This document shows, piece by piece, positions 25,634 to 30,904 of a DNA stretch of 34,346 bases. Source of the stretch: a virus; the IMG/VR virus record IMGVR_UViG_3300042465_000944, positions 1 through 34,346 of that record. One strand, written 5' to 3'. Made by a program: the position numbers and the translations under genes. The notes below the pieces were generated by a model. The model was not told where the DNA came from and did not search any database. It saw only the letters and a list, made by a program, of their open reading frames with translations. Positions within the stretch are counted from its first letter, which is position 1; every line of letters begins with the position of its first letter.

Positions 25634-25911
25634 TACCATCCCCCCACACCCATAAGTACCACTTGTTCTTTTGCGGCTCTCTGAGAGGCTATACGCATGG
25701 CTGGTGACAATCGATAGGCAGGCCGATCAAACCTATCAATCTTCTTTTCAACGTGCGTTAGGAATTTCTCCAAAAGCGCACGTTCGCCAGTTGGTGCAAG
25801 ACCGCCTAATTCATGGGCGCACATGGCTAACATTGCAGGCCGACTGTCTGGCAGCATACCCTTAGTGCGTAATTTGTCAGCAGCGGCTAAATATAAGTTT
25901 GATAATTTCAT
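25633..25911 (-). CDS. Hypothetical protein of the leftward operon
   Basis: 92 residues, start in ATGA overlap with AAGGA upstream. The sequence is basic and helical (LSNLYLAAADKLRTKGMLPDSRPAMLAMCAHELGG…LEKFLTHVEKKIDRFDRPAYRLSPAMRIASQRAAKEQ). The last residues are glycine-rich. No motif is recognised. Its coupling with genes on both sides and consistent ribosome site support it. Confidence 0.6.
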   Translation of the reverse strand: MKLSNLYLAAADKLRTKGMLPDSRPAMLAMCAHELGGLAPTGERALLEKFLTHVEKKIDRFDRPAYRLSPAMRIASQRAAKEQVVLMGVGGW

Positions 25912-26153
25912 TGCAATCCTTTTGCTATATCGGCTAGTTCACGGCGCATCACCACAAGTTCTTCAGCCTGTAAAAGTACGGTTTCCGCTAAAGTTATAAT
26001 GTCTTGTTGCAAATTTTTGATGTATTCAGCTGCCTCAGTTTGCTCTTGATGCGTCATAAAAAACCCGTTTTCCAAGTTTCTTAATATTTGTTTAGGGCTA
26101 AGTGGTTTCATTTGTACATTGCCAAATTTTGGCTGTAAATTTGTTGGTGTCAT
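25908..26153 (-). CDS. Hypothetical coiled-coil protein
   Basis: 81 residues, AGG 7 nt before the ATG. A polar start is followed by two long helices (MTHQEQTEAAEYIKNLQQDIITLAETVLLQAEELVVMRRELADIAKG). It begins a three-gene coupled block after a 96-nt gap (26154-26249) in which only a loose GTGTG/CACAC hairpin (about 26204-26222) is visible. Function unknown. Confidence 0.6.
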   Translation of the reverse strand: MTPTNLQPKFGNVQMKPLSPKQILRNLENGFFMTHQEQTEAAEYIKNLQQDIITLAETVLLQAEELVVMRRELADIAKGLQ

Positions 26154-26249
26154 TTTGTTACCTAAAAAAAGTAATAGACTTTACGAAATATCAATTTTCG
26201 GTTGTGTGATTTCATAAACACACCCAATTCAGGGAAATACCAAAATTGC

Positions 26250-26489
26250 TTACGATAATGACGCATCTTCATTGTTTTCTTTTAATGCGTAAAGTGGTAT
26301 GTTGTATATCCCAGTTCCATCTGTTTCGCTTGATGAAAGCACATCGTTGTAATAAGGCATCATCCACGCTACAGGCTTTAATGCAGCCAACGAATCAGCA
26401 GCCTGGCGAAAGGCACAAGGGTTGTACTGAGCGTTGCATTTGCCAGCGCAAGCCTCTTTAAACAAATGGATGTAATCGGCCTTGGTCAT
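26250..26489 (-). CDS. Hypothetical cysteine-containing protein
   Basis: 79 residues from the ATG at 26489, chosen because AGGGGG lies 4 nt before it; an ATG at 26522 is open in frame but lies inside the preceding small gene. It has KADYIHLFKEACAGKCNAQYNPCAFRQAADSLAALKPVAWM with three closely spaced cysteines, and a C-terminal IYNIPLYALKENNEDA. The 'PVAWM…PLY' pattern is widespread in short phage proteins of unknown role. Start overlaps the stop of the 29-residue membrane peptide (ATGA). Confidence 0.65.
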   Translation of the reverse strand: MTKADYIHLFKEACAGKCNAQYNPCAFRQAADSLAALKPVAWMMPYYNDVLSSSETDGTGIYNIPLYALKENNEDASLS

Positions 26490-26575
26490 ATTGCCCCCTG
26501 AAGGTTCAAAACAATAAAACACATTACTAATCCAAAAATGTAACCAAGCACAAAATAATCAAATTTATCGTTCAT
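26486..26575 (-). CDS. 29-residue single-span membrane peptide
   Basis: A very short ORF coupled at both ends: its ATG (26575-26573) overlaps the stop of the winged-helix gene and its TGA overlaps the next start. The product has a polar MNDKFD start, then YFVLGYIFGLVMCFIVLNL, a clear transmembrane helix, and LQGAI. The double ATGA overlap and the non-random hydrophobic stretch are the evidence. It could be a small membrane regulator, holin-like toxin or superinfection factor; this is not known. Confidence 0.6.
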   Translation of the reverse strand: MNDKFDYFVLGYIFGLVMCFIVLNLQGAI

Positions 26576-26847
26576 AGATGTAACCCAAAAGGTGCGTGAG
26601 CGTGGGTAATGACAAGGTTTTCGTAATCATCTGAAGATTCTGTAGCAGTCGGGGCTTGTCGAGTTACAACAAACGTTGCAGGTGCAATCCTGCGTCTGCC
26701 ATCACCACGCTTTTCAATGATCCCGTTGCGCTGAAGGTTGTTCAAATGCGTATAAATCGTGTCCTTATTCATGCCAAGATAGTTTGCAATCTCTTTAGTT
26801 GATCGAGGCTCTTGACAGTAATTGATGATTTTTTGAATTGTTGTCAT
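26572..26847 (-). CDS. Winged-helix transcription regulator
   Basis: 91 residues; CGGAG is about 7 nt before the ATG. TIQKIINYCQEPRSTKEIANYLGMNKDTIYTHLNNLQRNGIIEKRGDGRRRI (residues 3-54) is a complete winged helix-turn-helix with a basic wing, of the MarR/ArsR/IclR-like type. The tail is polar and may bind a partner. A copy of the 18-bp motif seen at other control points (26866-26883) lies 19 nt before the start, so this protein may be auto-regulated or be the protein that binds those sites. Confidence 0.75.
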   Translation of the reverse strand: MTTIQKIINYCQEPRSTKEIANYLGMNKDTIYTHLNNLQRNGIIEKRGDGRRRIAPATFVVTRQAPTATESSDDYENLVITHAHAPFGLHL

Positions 26848-26865
26848 ATATTCTCCGTGTCTAAT

Positions 26866-26883
26866 GTTTAGTTAGCTTAACAT
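26866..26883 (+). promoter_or_regulatory. Candidate operator copy a
   Basis: GTTTAGTTAGCTTAACAT. It matches the motif at 28482 and 30500 (14-15 of 18 positions each). Here it lies just upstream of the winged-helix gene on the minus strand and overlaps the stop of the P-like gene. No good -35 is seen in either direction. Confidence 0.5.
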
Positions 26884-27254
26884 ATTTTATTAAATATGTT
26901 GCTGCTACTTATCATTTGTCGTATTTTTTCCAAATTTTCTTTGGCTGTTACATCGTCAACTTCTACCTTTTGATAACCAAGCTGCAAATCAATTGTCTTA
27001 GCTGGTGCTTGTCTGCACATATCCCGAAACTTTATGGCGTTTGGCACACGGTCTGGAAGGTTCTTCAGCACAAAAGCTATGGCCTCAGGCTTATCAACAA
27101 ACCCAGCCAGTTCTTCAGCCCAAACCTGTTTAGCATTAGCCATGCCAACATCATTACCGTTTGCATCAATAACTGAAAACTGGCTTGTAAATTCCCGACC
27201 ATAAATGCCCTGGAGTCTAGCAAACATCTTATCAATCCAAGCGATTGGCAACAT
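26877..27254 (-). CDS. P-like replication protein (helicase loader family)
   Basis: 125 residues from the ATG at 27254, with GGAGG 6 nt upstream; a longer in-frame start at 27272 has none. LPIAWIDKMFARLQGIYGREF, then VWAEELAGFVDKPEAIAFVLKNLPDRVPNAIKFRDMCRQAP resembles lambda gpP-type replication proteins, which bring the host DnaB helicase to the origin. No AAA+ Walker motif is visible, which excludes a DnaC-type loader. The gene overlaps the O-like gene by 23 nt, the lambda O-P order. The family call is moderately sure. Confidence 0.62.
   Translation of the reverse strand: MLPIAWIDKMFARLQGIYGREFTSQFSVIDANGNDVGMANAKQVWAEELAGFVDKPEAIAFVLKNLPDRVPNAIKFRDMCRQAPAKTIDLQLGYQKVEVDDVTAKENLEKIRQMISSSNIFNKIC
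26879..26900. repeat. Perfect AT-rich inverted repeat
   Basis: AACATATTT (26879-26887) and AAATATGTT (26892-26900) around TATT. It spans the 3' end of the P-like gene and touches candidate operator a. It has no U tract, so it is more likely an operator or RNA processing hairpin than a terminator. Confidence 0.55.
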
Positions 27255-27966
27255 TGAAAGCCTCCATTTCAATTACAGATGTGTCACCAAAGATAGCTTT
27301 AGCTGTTGCGTCTTGTCTAAGTTGATGCTCTGTCTTGTTGCCTTTCTGTACCCATTCAGCCTTAAACCCTGTCCATCCTCTAGCGCATATTTCTTGCAAT
27401 GCAGCATTTAAAGTTATGCCTGCTTTATTGGCCTCACGCTCTATGCCTTTTAAAGCTGTTTCAGTTATGGCGGCTTTCTTTGCTTTTCGTTGCTGAACAA
27501 AATCTTGCCACACTTCAGGTAATACGCCTACTGGCGAAACGTAGTTATCTTTTATTGGTTTATGTTTAATGTTTAATGGTTTATGTTTTATGTTTAGTTG
27601 CACATCCGTTGAACGGTCGTTGAACGCCTGTTCAGGAACTGCGTCTTTATTGGCTTTCCTGACTTCTGCACTTTTCTTGCCTGCTAACGATGCTGACTTT
27701 TGTTTATTTCTGTATTCATCAATTTGCTCATTAGCACGCTTATTTACCCAACCTTTATCTGTAAGAATAAAGTAGTCGTTCAACACTTGTTCAACGGATG
27801 TTAAACAGTCGTTCATGCCAATTAAAGCAGCTGGGTTTTCTTTTGGTATTGGTTTTTCGTGCAAATAGTACAGGTCAAGCAATCGCCTGTATGCAAGGTC
27901 TTGTGATTGAGTCAAATACCTAGTGTGACTAGCGTAATCACCGATATTAAATTGATAATAGTGCAT
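27232..27966 (-). CDS. O-like replication protein with DUF1376 (YdaU) domain
   Basis: 244 residues. N-terminal YYQFNIGDYASHTRYLTQSQDLAYRRLLDLYYLHEKPIP (residues 3-41) is the DUF1376 signature, found in phage replication initiators and primosome-type proteins of the YdaU group; in this domain a winged helix binds DNA. Two copies of LNIKHKP (residues 124-137) are encoded by a direct DNA repeat. The C-terminal part (VWQDFVQQRKAKKAAITETALKG…GWTGFKAEWV) resembles the tail of phage O-like proteins. The first gene after the structured leader, and followed by the P-like gene, so an origin-binding role is inferred. Confidence 0.8.
   Translation of the reverse strand: MHYYQFNIGDYASHTRYLTQSQDLAYRRLLDLYYLHEKPIPKENPAALIGMNDCLTSVEQVLNDYFILTDKGWVNKRANEQIDEYRNKQKSASLAGKKSAEVRKANKDAVPEQAFNDRSTDVQLNIKHKPLNIKHKPIKDNYVSPVGVLPEVWQDFVQQRKAKKAAITETALKGIEREANKAGITLNAALQEICARGWTGFKAEWVQKGNKTEHQLRQDATAKAIFGDTSVIEMEAFNVANRLD
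27556..27596. repeat. Tandem 20-bp repeat, candidate origin iterons
   Basis: Two direct copies, TGGTTTATGTTTAATGTTTA (27556-27575) and the same with one change, T for A (27577-27596), 21 bp apart centre to centre. They are very AT-rich and lie inside the O-like gene. In lambda the iterons of ori are in gene O. The repeats also code for LNIKHKP twice, so a purely protein-level cause is possible. Confidence 0.5.
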
Positions 27967-27975
27967 GGCAAGCCT

Positions 27976-28057
27976 AAAAAAAAAGACTTAGGCGAGATAC
28001 TCACCGGTTAAGGTGTTGGCGGACTGGTCAGCACCAGCAGTATCCCGTCTAAGTCTT
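27976..28057 (-). terminator. Three-way-junction attenuator in the leader of the replication genes
   Basis: On the minus-strand RNA a 19-bp stem (arms 28057-28039 and 28001-27983, one A·C mismatch and one G·U) encloses two hairpins: CTGGT/ACCAG (28024-28037) and CACC/GGTG (28002-28015). The stem is followed by nine U (27984-27976), then AGGCUUGCC and the ATG of the O-like gene. The form is that of an intrinsic terminator with a branched top. A competing hairpin GCCTAA/TTAGGC (27993-27988 with 27977-27972) covers the U tract and the AGG ribosome site. Confidence 0.7.
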
Positions 28058-28067
28058 GCTGAATTTT

Positions 28068-28167
28068 TATCCCCGCCAAGGGATAGCTTATTATGCCATC
28101 GTCTTTCCGATGTGCCAAGCCCTAAAGCTGGGCTAATGAAACATGACCCTTATCATTGATACGTTTC
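28068..28167 (-). ncRNA. Structured leader with a row of short hairpins
   Basis: Between the Cro-like gene and the three-way junction no ORF of note exists, but four hairpins follow each other: TATCCC/GGGATA (28068-28085), CATCG/CGATG (28097-28112), AGCCC/GGGCT (28118-28134), and GAAAC-ATGA/TCAT-GTTTC (28138-28167). Several stems could form on either strand, but the leftward transcript from the Cro-like gene crosses this region. The arrangement recalls phage RNA sites acting on transcription (nut or HK022 put), but no known consensus was recognised. Confidence 0.5.
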
Positions 28168-28191
28168 GTGCTTGCTAAAGGCAATTCAAGT

Positions 28192-28407
28192 TTATCGCAA
28201 CTTAGGCCAGATTTGTTTCCAGTTTGGAATTTCTTTTCTAGTCCATTGACCGTTAGATTTTTTTTCAAGTTGCATGGCAATTAATACCAGTTTGTTGACC
28301 GGAATACCATTAGTACGCCATTGGCTAACAGCTGGTGGAGTTACCCCACACATCTTAGCAACGGCAAATGTACCGCCTAAAGTTTGGATAATGTCTGTTG
28401 TGTTCAT
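28192..28407 (-). CDS. Cro-like (YdaS-type) helix-turn-helix repressor
   Basis: 71 residues. TDIIQTLGGTFAVAKMCGVTPPAVSQWRTNGIPVNKLVLIAMQLE (residues 3-48) is a Cro/YdaS-type helix-turn-helix; the recognition helix is PPAVSQWRTNG. The C-terminal WKQIWPKLR may form a dimer surface. No ribosome site is seen, and the best promoter (-35 TTGAGT 28443-28438, -10 TAAGAT 28419-28414) would start RNA at or next to the A of ATG, so the mRNA may be leaderless. It faces the ERF operon across a 134-nt control region. No CI partner was found. Confidence 0.8.
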   Translation of the reverse strand: MNTTDIIQTLGGTFAVAKMCGVTPPAVSQWRTNGIPVNKLVLIAMQLEKKSNGQWTRKEIPNWKQIWPKLR

Positions 28408-28443
28408 AAAGCTATCTTAACATTTGTTGTAAAAGAAACTCAA
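28406..28443 (-). promoter_or_regulatory. Leftward promoter with candidate operator copy b
   Basis: On the minus strand TTGAGT (28443-28438), 18-nt spacer, TAAGAT (28419-28414). The operator-like sequence ATAAAGCTATCTTAACAT (28406-28423 read on plus) covers the -10 and the start codon of the Cro-like gene and shares AGCTATCTTAAYAT with copy d. Occupation would block the promoter, as expected for autoregulation. Confidence 0.5.
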
Positions 28444-28470
28444 CTATTTTTTTTAAATCGAGTTTTCCGC

Positions 28471-28499
28471 TTGCAATACAAGTTTAGATGGCTTAATAT
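28471..28499 (+). promoter_or_regulatory. Rightward early promoter with candidate operator copy c
   Basis: TTGCAA (28471-28476), 17-nt spacer, TAATAT (28494-28499). The motif GTTTAGATGGCTTAATAT fills the spacer end and -10 (28482-28499). The expected start, seven bases after the -10, is 28506, exactly the first base of the leader hairpin. It drives the ERF-SSB operon. An AAACTC/GAGTTT inverted pair (around 28437-28466) lies between this and the leftward promoter. Confidence 0.7.
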
Positions 28500-28505
28500 C
28501 AATCT

Positions 28506-28541
28506 GTAGCAATTTGCTACTTACCACGATAAAGGTGATAC
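28506..28541 (+). promoter_or_regulatory. Early leader element, copy 1 (hairpin plus ribosome box)
   Basis: Hairpin GTAGC-AATTT-GCTAC (28506-28520; also a perfect 15-bp palindrome), then TTACCACGATAAAGGTGATAC and ATG 28542. The ACCACGATAAAGGT box contains the Shine-Dalgarno AAAGGTG. The same box follows two other, unrelated hairpins at 30524 and 30866. Confidence 0.7.
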
Positions 28542-29102
28542 ATGAACGAACTAGCAAAGTCATTAGTGAAAGCCCAGGCTGCTATGAACCACGCAGCAAA
28601 AGATTCAAAAAATCCCCATTTTAAATCTGCATACTCTAGCTTGGCATCAGTCATTGATTCCGTGCGGCCTGCGTTGTCTGGCAACGGTTTAGCGTTTGTG
28701 CAAAAACTGCACACCGCTGATGGTGGTGTTGCTGTAGAAACGGTATTGATTCACGAATCGGGGCAAGAAATGTCCTGCGGCACATTGTTTATTCCGGCAA
28801 GTAAGCAAGACGCTCAAGGATACGGTTCAGCAATTTCGTATGCAAAACGTTATAGCTTGCAAGCTGCCCTTGGCATTGCATCAGAAGATGATGATGGTCA
28901 AGCTGCCGTTAAAACGCCCCCAAAACCGCCAGTTGTGACATTGATTGACATGGATGGTGCTGTTGATGAAATGGCTGCAAAGACCGATTTGGACAGTTTA
29001 AAAGCGTGTTTTGCCAAATGGTACAAACAAGCACCTGCGGAACAAAAAGAAGTGTTGAAAGCAATGTATGACGGTATCAAAGTTCAACTGGAGAACAAAT
29101 AA
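28542..29102 (+). CDS. erf: ERF-family single-strand annealing recombinase
   Basis: 186 residues. ELAKSLVKAQAAMNHAAKDSKNPHFKSAYSSLASVIDSVRPALSGNGLAFVQ (residues 3-54) and QGYGSAISYAKRYSLQAALGIASEDDDGQAA (89-119) are the ERF core, as in P22 Erf. The acidic patch EDDDG is the family hallmark. These proteins form rings on ssDNA and anneal complementary strands, which can circularise terminally redundant phage DNA, in agreement with the circular permutation suggested by the window ends. The stop overlaps the SSB start (TAATG). Confidence 0.92.
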   Translation: MNELAKSLVKAQAAMNHAAKDSKNPHFKSAYSSLASVIDSVRPALSGNGLAFVQKLHTADGGVAVETVLIHESGQEMSCGTLFIPASKQDAQGYGSAISYAKRYSLQAALGIASEDDDGQAAVKTPPKPPVVTLIDMDGAVDEMAAKTDLDSLKACFAKWYKQAPAEQKEVLKAMYDGIKVQLENK

Positions 29103-29542
29103 TGGCTAACTCATTAAACAATTGCACGTTTATTGGATACCTGGCTGCTGATCCTGAAGTGCGGTATTCGGCAGACGGTAACGCTATTTGTAATTTTAGG
29201 ATTGGCGTAAGTTCTGAGTACAAAAAACAAAACGGCGAACAAGTAAAGAACACCGAATGGGTCAGAGTAAGTTCGTTTGGCAAACTAGCCGGTATTTGCG
29301 GTGATTGGTTAAAAAAAGGTTCACAAGTTTATGTTGCGGGAAAGTTTACAACTCGCAAATGGGTTAACAAAGACGGTGTTGACCAATACACAACTGAAAT
29401 TGTGTTGAACGATATGCAAATGCTTGGTGGTCGGGCTGCTGAAGATGCGCCAGCTGCTGTGCCTATACCTAGACTTGATGCATACAGATCAATCAAAGAA
29501 GGCGTAGTTGCGCCAGTTGATGACGATTCTGTGCCTTTCTGA
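29102..29542 (+). CDS. ssb: Single-stranded DNA-binding protein
   Basis: 146 residues. Residues 1-110 form the bacterial-type OB fold (NNCTFIGYLAADPEVRYSADGNAICNFRIGVS, then TEWVRVSSFGKLAGICGDWLKKGSQVYVAGKFTTRKWVNKDGVDQYTTEIVLNDMQMLGG). A short linker leads to the acidic tip DDDSVPF (140-146), the usual partner-binding peptide of bacterial SSB, so it can probably recruit host repair and replication proteins. It lies between erf and small genes of the same operon, with which it should work in annealing and replication. Confidence 0.95.
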   Translation: MANSLNNCTFIGYLAADPEVRYSADGNAICNFRIGVSSEYKKQNGEQVKNTEWVRVSSFGKLAGICGDWLKKGSQVYVAGKFTTRKWVNKDGVDQYTTEIVLNDMQMLGGRAAEDAPAAVPIPRLDAYRSIKEGVVAPVDDDSVPF

Positions 29543-29685
29543 TGAACCAAGCAGAAGAAGCAATTTTAATTAGTTGGCGATTGCAACAATGGTATGAAAA
29601 CATGGTCTTAGACGCACGGGCTATGGAAGATTTGCAAGATGCAATCGAGATGCTTAAACAATTAGCTAAACAGGTAAACAAATGA
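29542..29685 (+). CDS. Small helical protein of the recombination operon
   Basis: 47 residues, ATGA-type overlaps at both ends (SSB stop at 29540-29542; exonuclease ATG at 29682). NQAEEAILISWRLQQWYENMVLDARAMEDLQDAIEMLKQLAKQVNK is mostly charged helix. Its coupling suggests that it is translated with SSB and the exonuclease. It may be a small partner of one of them. No family is recognised. Confidence 0.6.
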   Translation: MNQAEEAILISWRLQQWYENMVLDARAMEDLQDAIEMLKQLAKQVNK

Positions 29686-30383
29686 ACATTTATTTTGATA
29701 TTGAAACTATTCCCGCACAAGACCCAGCAGTTATTGAGTTAATCAAGGCTGACATTGAAAAGCAAAAGTTGTTAGTTAAAGCACCCAGCAATTACAAAGA
29801 TCAAGAAAAGATTGATGCTTACATTAAAGCAGAGCAGGACAAACTTGACGCTGACTTTGATGCCACATACCGTAAAACGTCTTTTGACGGTGGTTTAGGG
29901 CAGATATGCTGCATAGGCTATGCCATTGATGACAATGCGCCTTTAGCCATTTGTGGCGGCTCTGAATCGGACATTTTGAATACGTTTTATCAATCTCTGA
30001 TGGATGAATACAAACCATCTTCACAACAGCGGCCTAAGTTCATTGGGCATAACATCGTAAACTTTGATTTACGGTTTATGTTTCAACGTTCGGTAATGAA
30101 TAACGTTAAACCGCCAATGATGATCCCGTTTAATGCAAAACCGTGGGATGAATCAATCTTTGACACAATGACAGCCTGGGCAGGTCACGGCAACCGTGTC
30201 AGCCTAGACAAGTTGTGCAAAATCTTCAACATCCCGTTGAAAGGCAGCGAGATTGGCGAGGAAATTGACGGGTCTATGGTTTGGGACTTTTACCAAGCTG
30301 GGCGCATCCAAGACATTGCAAAGTATTGCGCCGGTGATGTGGATAGAACCAGACAAGCGTACAAACGCATGACTTTCCAGTAA
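29682..30383 (+). CDS. DEDDy 3'-5' exonuclease (DnaQ/PolB-exonuclease-like)
   Basis: 233 residues. FDIET with D6 and E8 (ExoI), GHNIVNFDLRF with D129 (ExoII), and Y215-CAG-D219 (ExoIII, YxxxD) make the full DEDDy set, so activity is expected. A charged helical insert (residues 20-65) separates ExoI from the core. This type is the exonuclease part of family B polymerases as a single protein, frequent in phages. It can trim 3' ends for the ERF annealing pathway. No polymerase domain is present. A 180-nt gap with structure follows. Confidence 0.88.
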   Translation: MNIYFDIETIPAQDPAVIELIKADIEKQKLLVKAPSNYKDQEKIDAYIKAEQDKLDADFDATYRKTSFDGGLGQICCIGYAIDDNAPLAICGGSESDILNTFYQSLMDEYKPSSQQRPKFIGHNIVNFDLRFMFQRSVMNNVKPPMMIPFNAKPWDESIFDTMTAWAGHGNRVSLDKLCKIFNIPLKGSEIGEEIDGSMVWDFYQAGRIQDIAKYCAGDVDRTRQAYKRMTFQ

Positions 30384-30391
30384 GATGTAAA

Positions 30392-30441
30392 TGCGGGGAA
30401 AGCCGTGTCCCTCCACACTCCTTGTTCAGCGAGTACCCGCA
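30392..30441 (+). ncRNA. Structured intergenic segment after the exonuclease
   Basis: TGCGGG (30392-30397) pairs with CCCGCA (30436-30441) around a 38-nt interior that holds GTGT/ACAC (30405-30418) and a possible CTC/GAG pair. No ORF lies here. It may be a branched RNA or part of the terminator system just downstream. Evidence is pairing only. Confidence 0.4.
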
Positions 30442-30442
30442 C

Positions 30443-30472
30443 CCCTAACAAAAATACAACAATTAGGGTTTG
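30443..30472 (+). terminator. Possible weak terminator before the second early promoter
   Basis: CCCTAA (30443-30448) / TTAGGG (30463-30468) with a 14-nt loop, then TTTGT. The loop is long and the U tract short, so it is probably weak. It separates the exonuclease gene from a new promoter at 30489. Confidence 0.45.
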
Positions 30473-30488
30473 TCCCTATAAATAACGC

Positions 30489-30517
30489 TTGCATTGATTG
30501 TTTAGCTATCTTAATAT
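30489..30517 (+). promoter_or_regulatory. Second rightward early promoter with candidate operator copy d
   Basis: TTGCAT (30489-30494), 17-nt spacer, TAATAT (30512-30517). GTTTAGCTATCTTAATAT at 30500-30517 is the operator-like motif, in the same place as in the promoter at 28471. The predicted start at 30524 is the first base of the leader hairpin, again as in copy 1. Confidence 0.7.
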
Positions 30518-30523
30518 TTGTAC

Positions 30524-30563
30524 ATGGCAAAAACGCCATACACCACGATAAAAGGTACATAAA
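30524..30563 (+). promoter_or_regulatory. Early leader element, copy 2
   Basis: Hairpin ATGGC-AAAAAC-GCCAT (30524-30539), then ACACCACGATAAAAGGTACAT and ATG 30564. The stem sequence differs from copies 1 and 3, but pairing and distance to the box are kept. Confidence 0.7.
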
Positions 30564-30725
30564 ATGAACAAAGTAACAAAAGACTTGATGAAATGGTTTC
30601 CTTCTCTTGATTGCGATCAGGCATTTGATTTGCACATGAAGTTGATGATGGAAGGTGTTGATTTCTCAGTGATCAGCAACAAAGAATTGAAATCAGAAGC
30701 AACTCGTTTGTTAAAAGGTAACTAA
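30564..30725 (+). CDS. Small hypothetical protein behind the second early promoter
   Basis: 53 residues, first gene behind the promoter and leader at 30489-30563. NKVTKDLMKWFPSLDCDQAFDLHMKLMMEGVDFSVISNKELKSEATRLLKGN looks like a compact helical protein with a repeated K/E character. The dedicated promoter suggests high early expression and perhaps a host-takeover role. This is inferred from context; no motif is recognised. Confidence 0.65.
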   Translation: MNKVTKDLMKWFPSLDCDQAFDLHMKLMMEGVDFSVISNKELKSEATRLLKGN

Positions 30726-30726
30726 A

Positions 30727-30858
30727 GTGAAAAATAAAAAAGAAATTGATTTAAACAAAGCAATTAAATTGGTTGCAAAAAACTTTCCTGAATTGCCTAA
30801 AGAATCGGCAACAACTCTTGCAAAAATTATTAAGCAAACAATTCAAAACAACGGTTAA
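30727..30858 (+). CDS. Small basic helical protein
   Basis: 43 residues from a GTG start two bases after the previous stop, with AAAGG about 11 nt upstream. It is very lysine-rich at the start (KNKKEIDLNKAIKLVAKNFPELPKESATTLAKIIKQTIQNNG) and should form two helices. Short, but the frame lies between two supported genes and ends 7 nt before the next leader hairpin. Confidence 0.55.
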   Translation: MKNKKEIDLNKAIKLVAKNFPELPKESATTLAKIIKQTIQNNG

Positions 30859-30865
30859 TTACAAG

Positions 30866-30904
30866 TAGGGCGAAAGCCCTATCACCACGACAAAAGGTAC
30901 ATAA
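30866..30904 (+). promoter_or_regulatory. Early leader element, copy 3
   Basis: Hairpin TAGGGC-GAAA-GCCCTA (30866-30881) with a GNRA tetraloop, then TCACCACGACAAAAGGTACAT and ATG 30905. Only a poor -10 (TTAATT 30855-30860) and no -35 lie upstream, so this copy may work within a longer transcript, perhaps by RNA processing. Confidence 0.65.

Noticed and set aside
26204-26222. GTGTG/CACAC hairpin as terminator of the leftward operon
   Set aside because: Stem of only 5 bp with a 10-nt loop and no U tract in either direction.
27556-27596. Direct repeat considered as the start of a CRISPR array
   Set aside because: Only two copies, no spacers, and the repeats are coding.
27983-28057. Cloverleaf-like fold considered as a tRNA
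   Set aside because: The closing stem is far too long, there is no T-loop GTTCRA, no anticodon arm of 5+7 and no CCA end.
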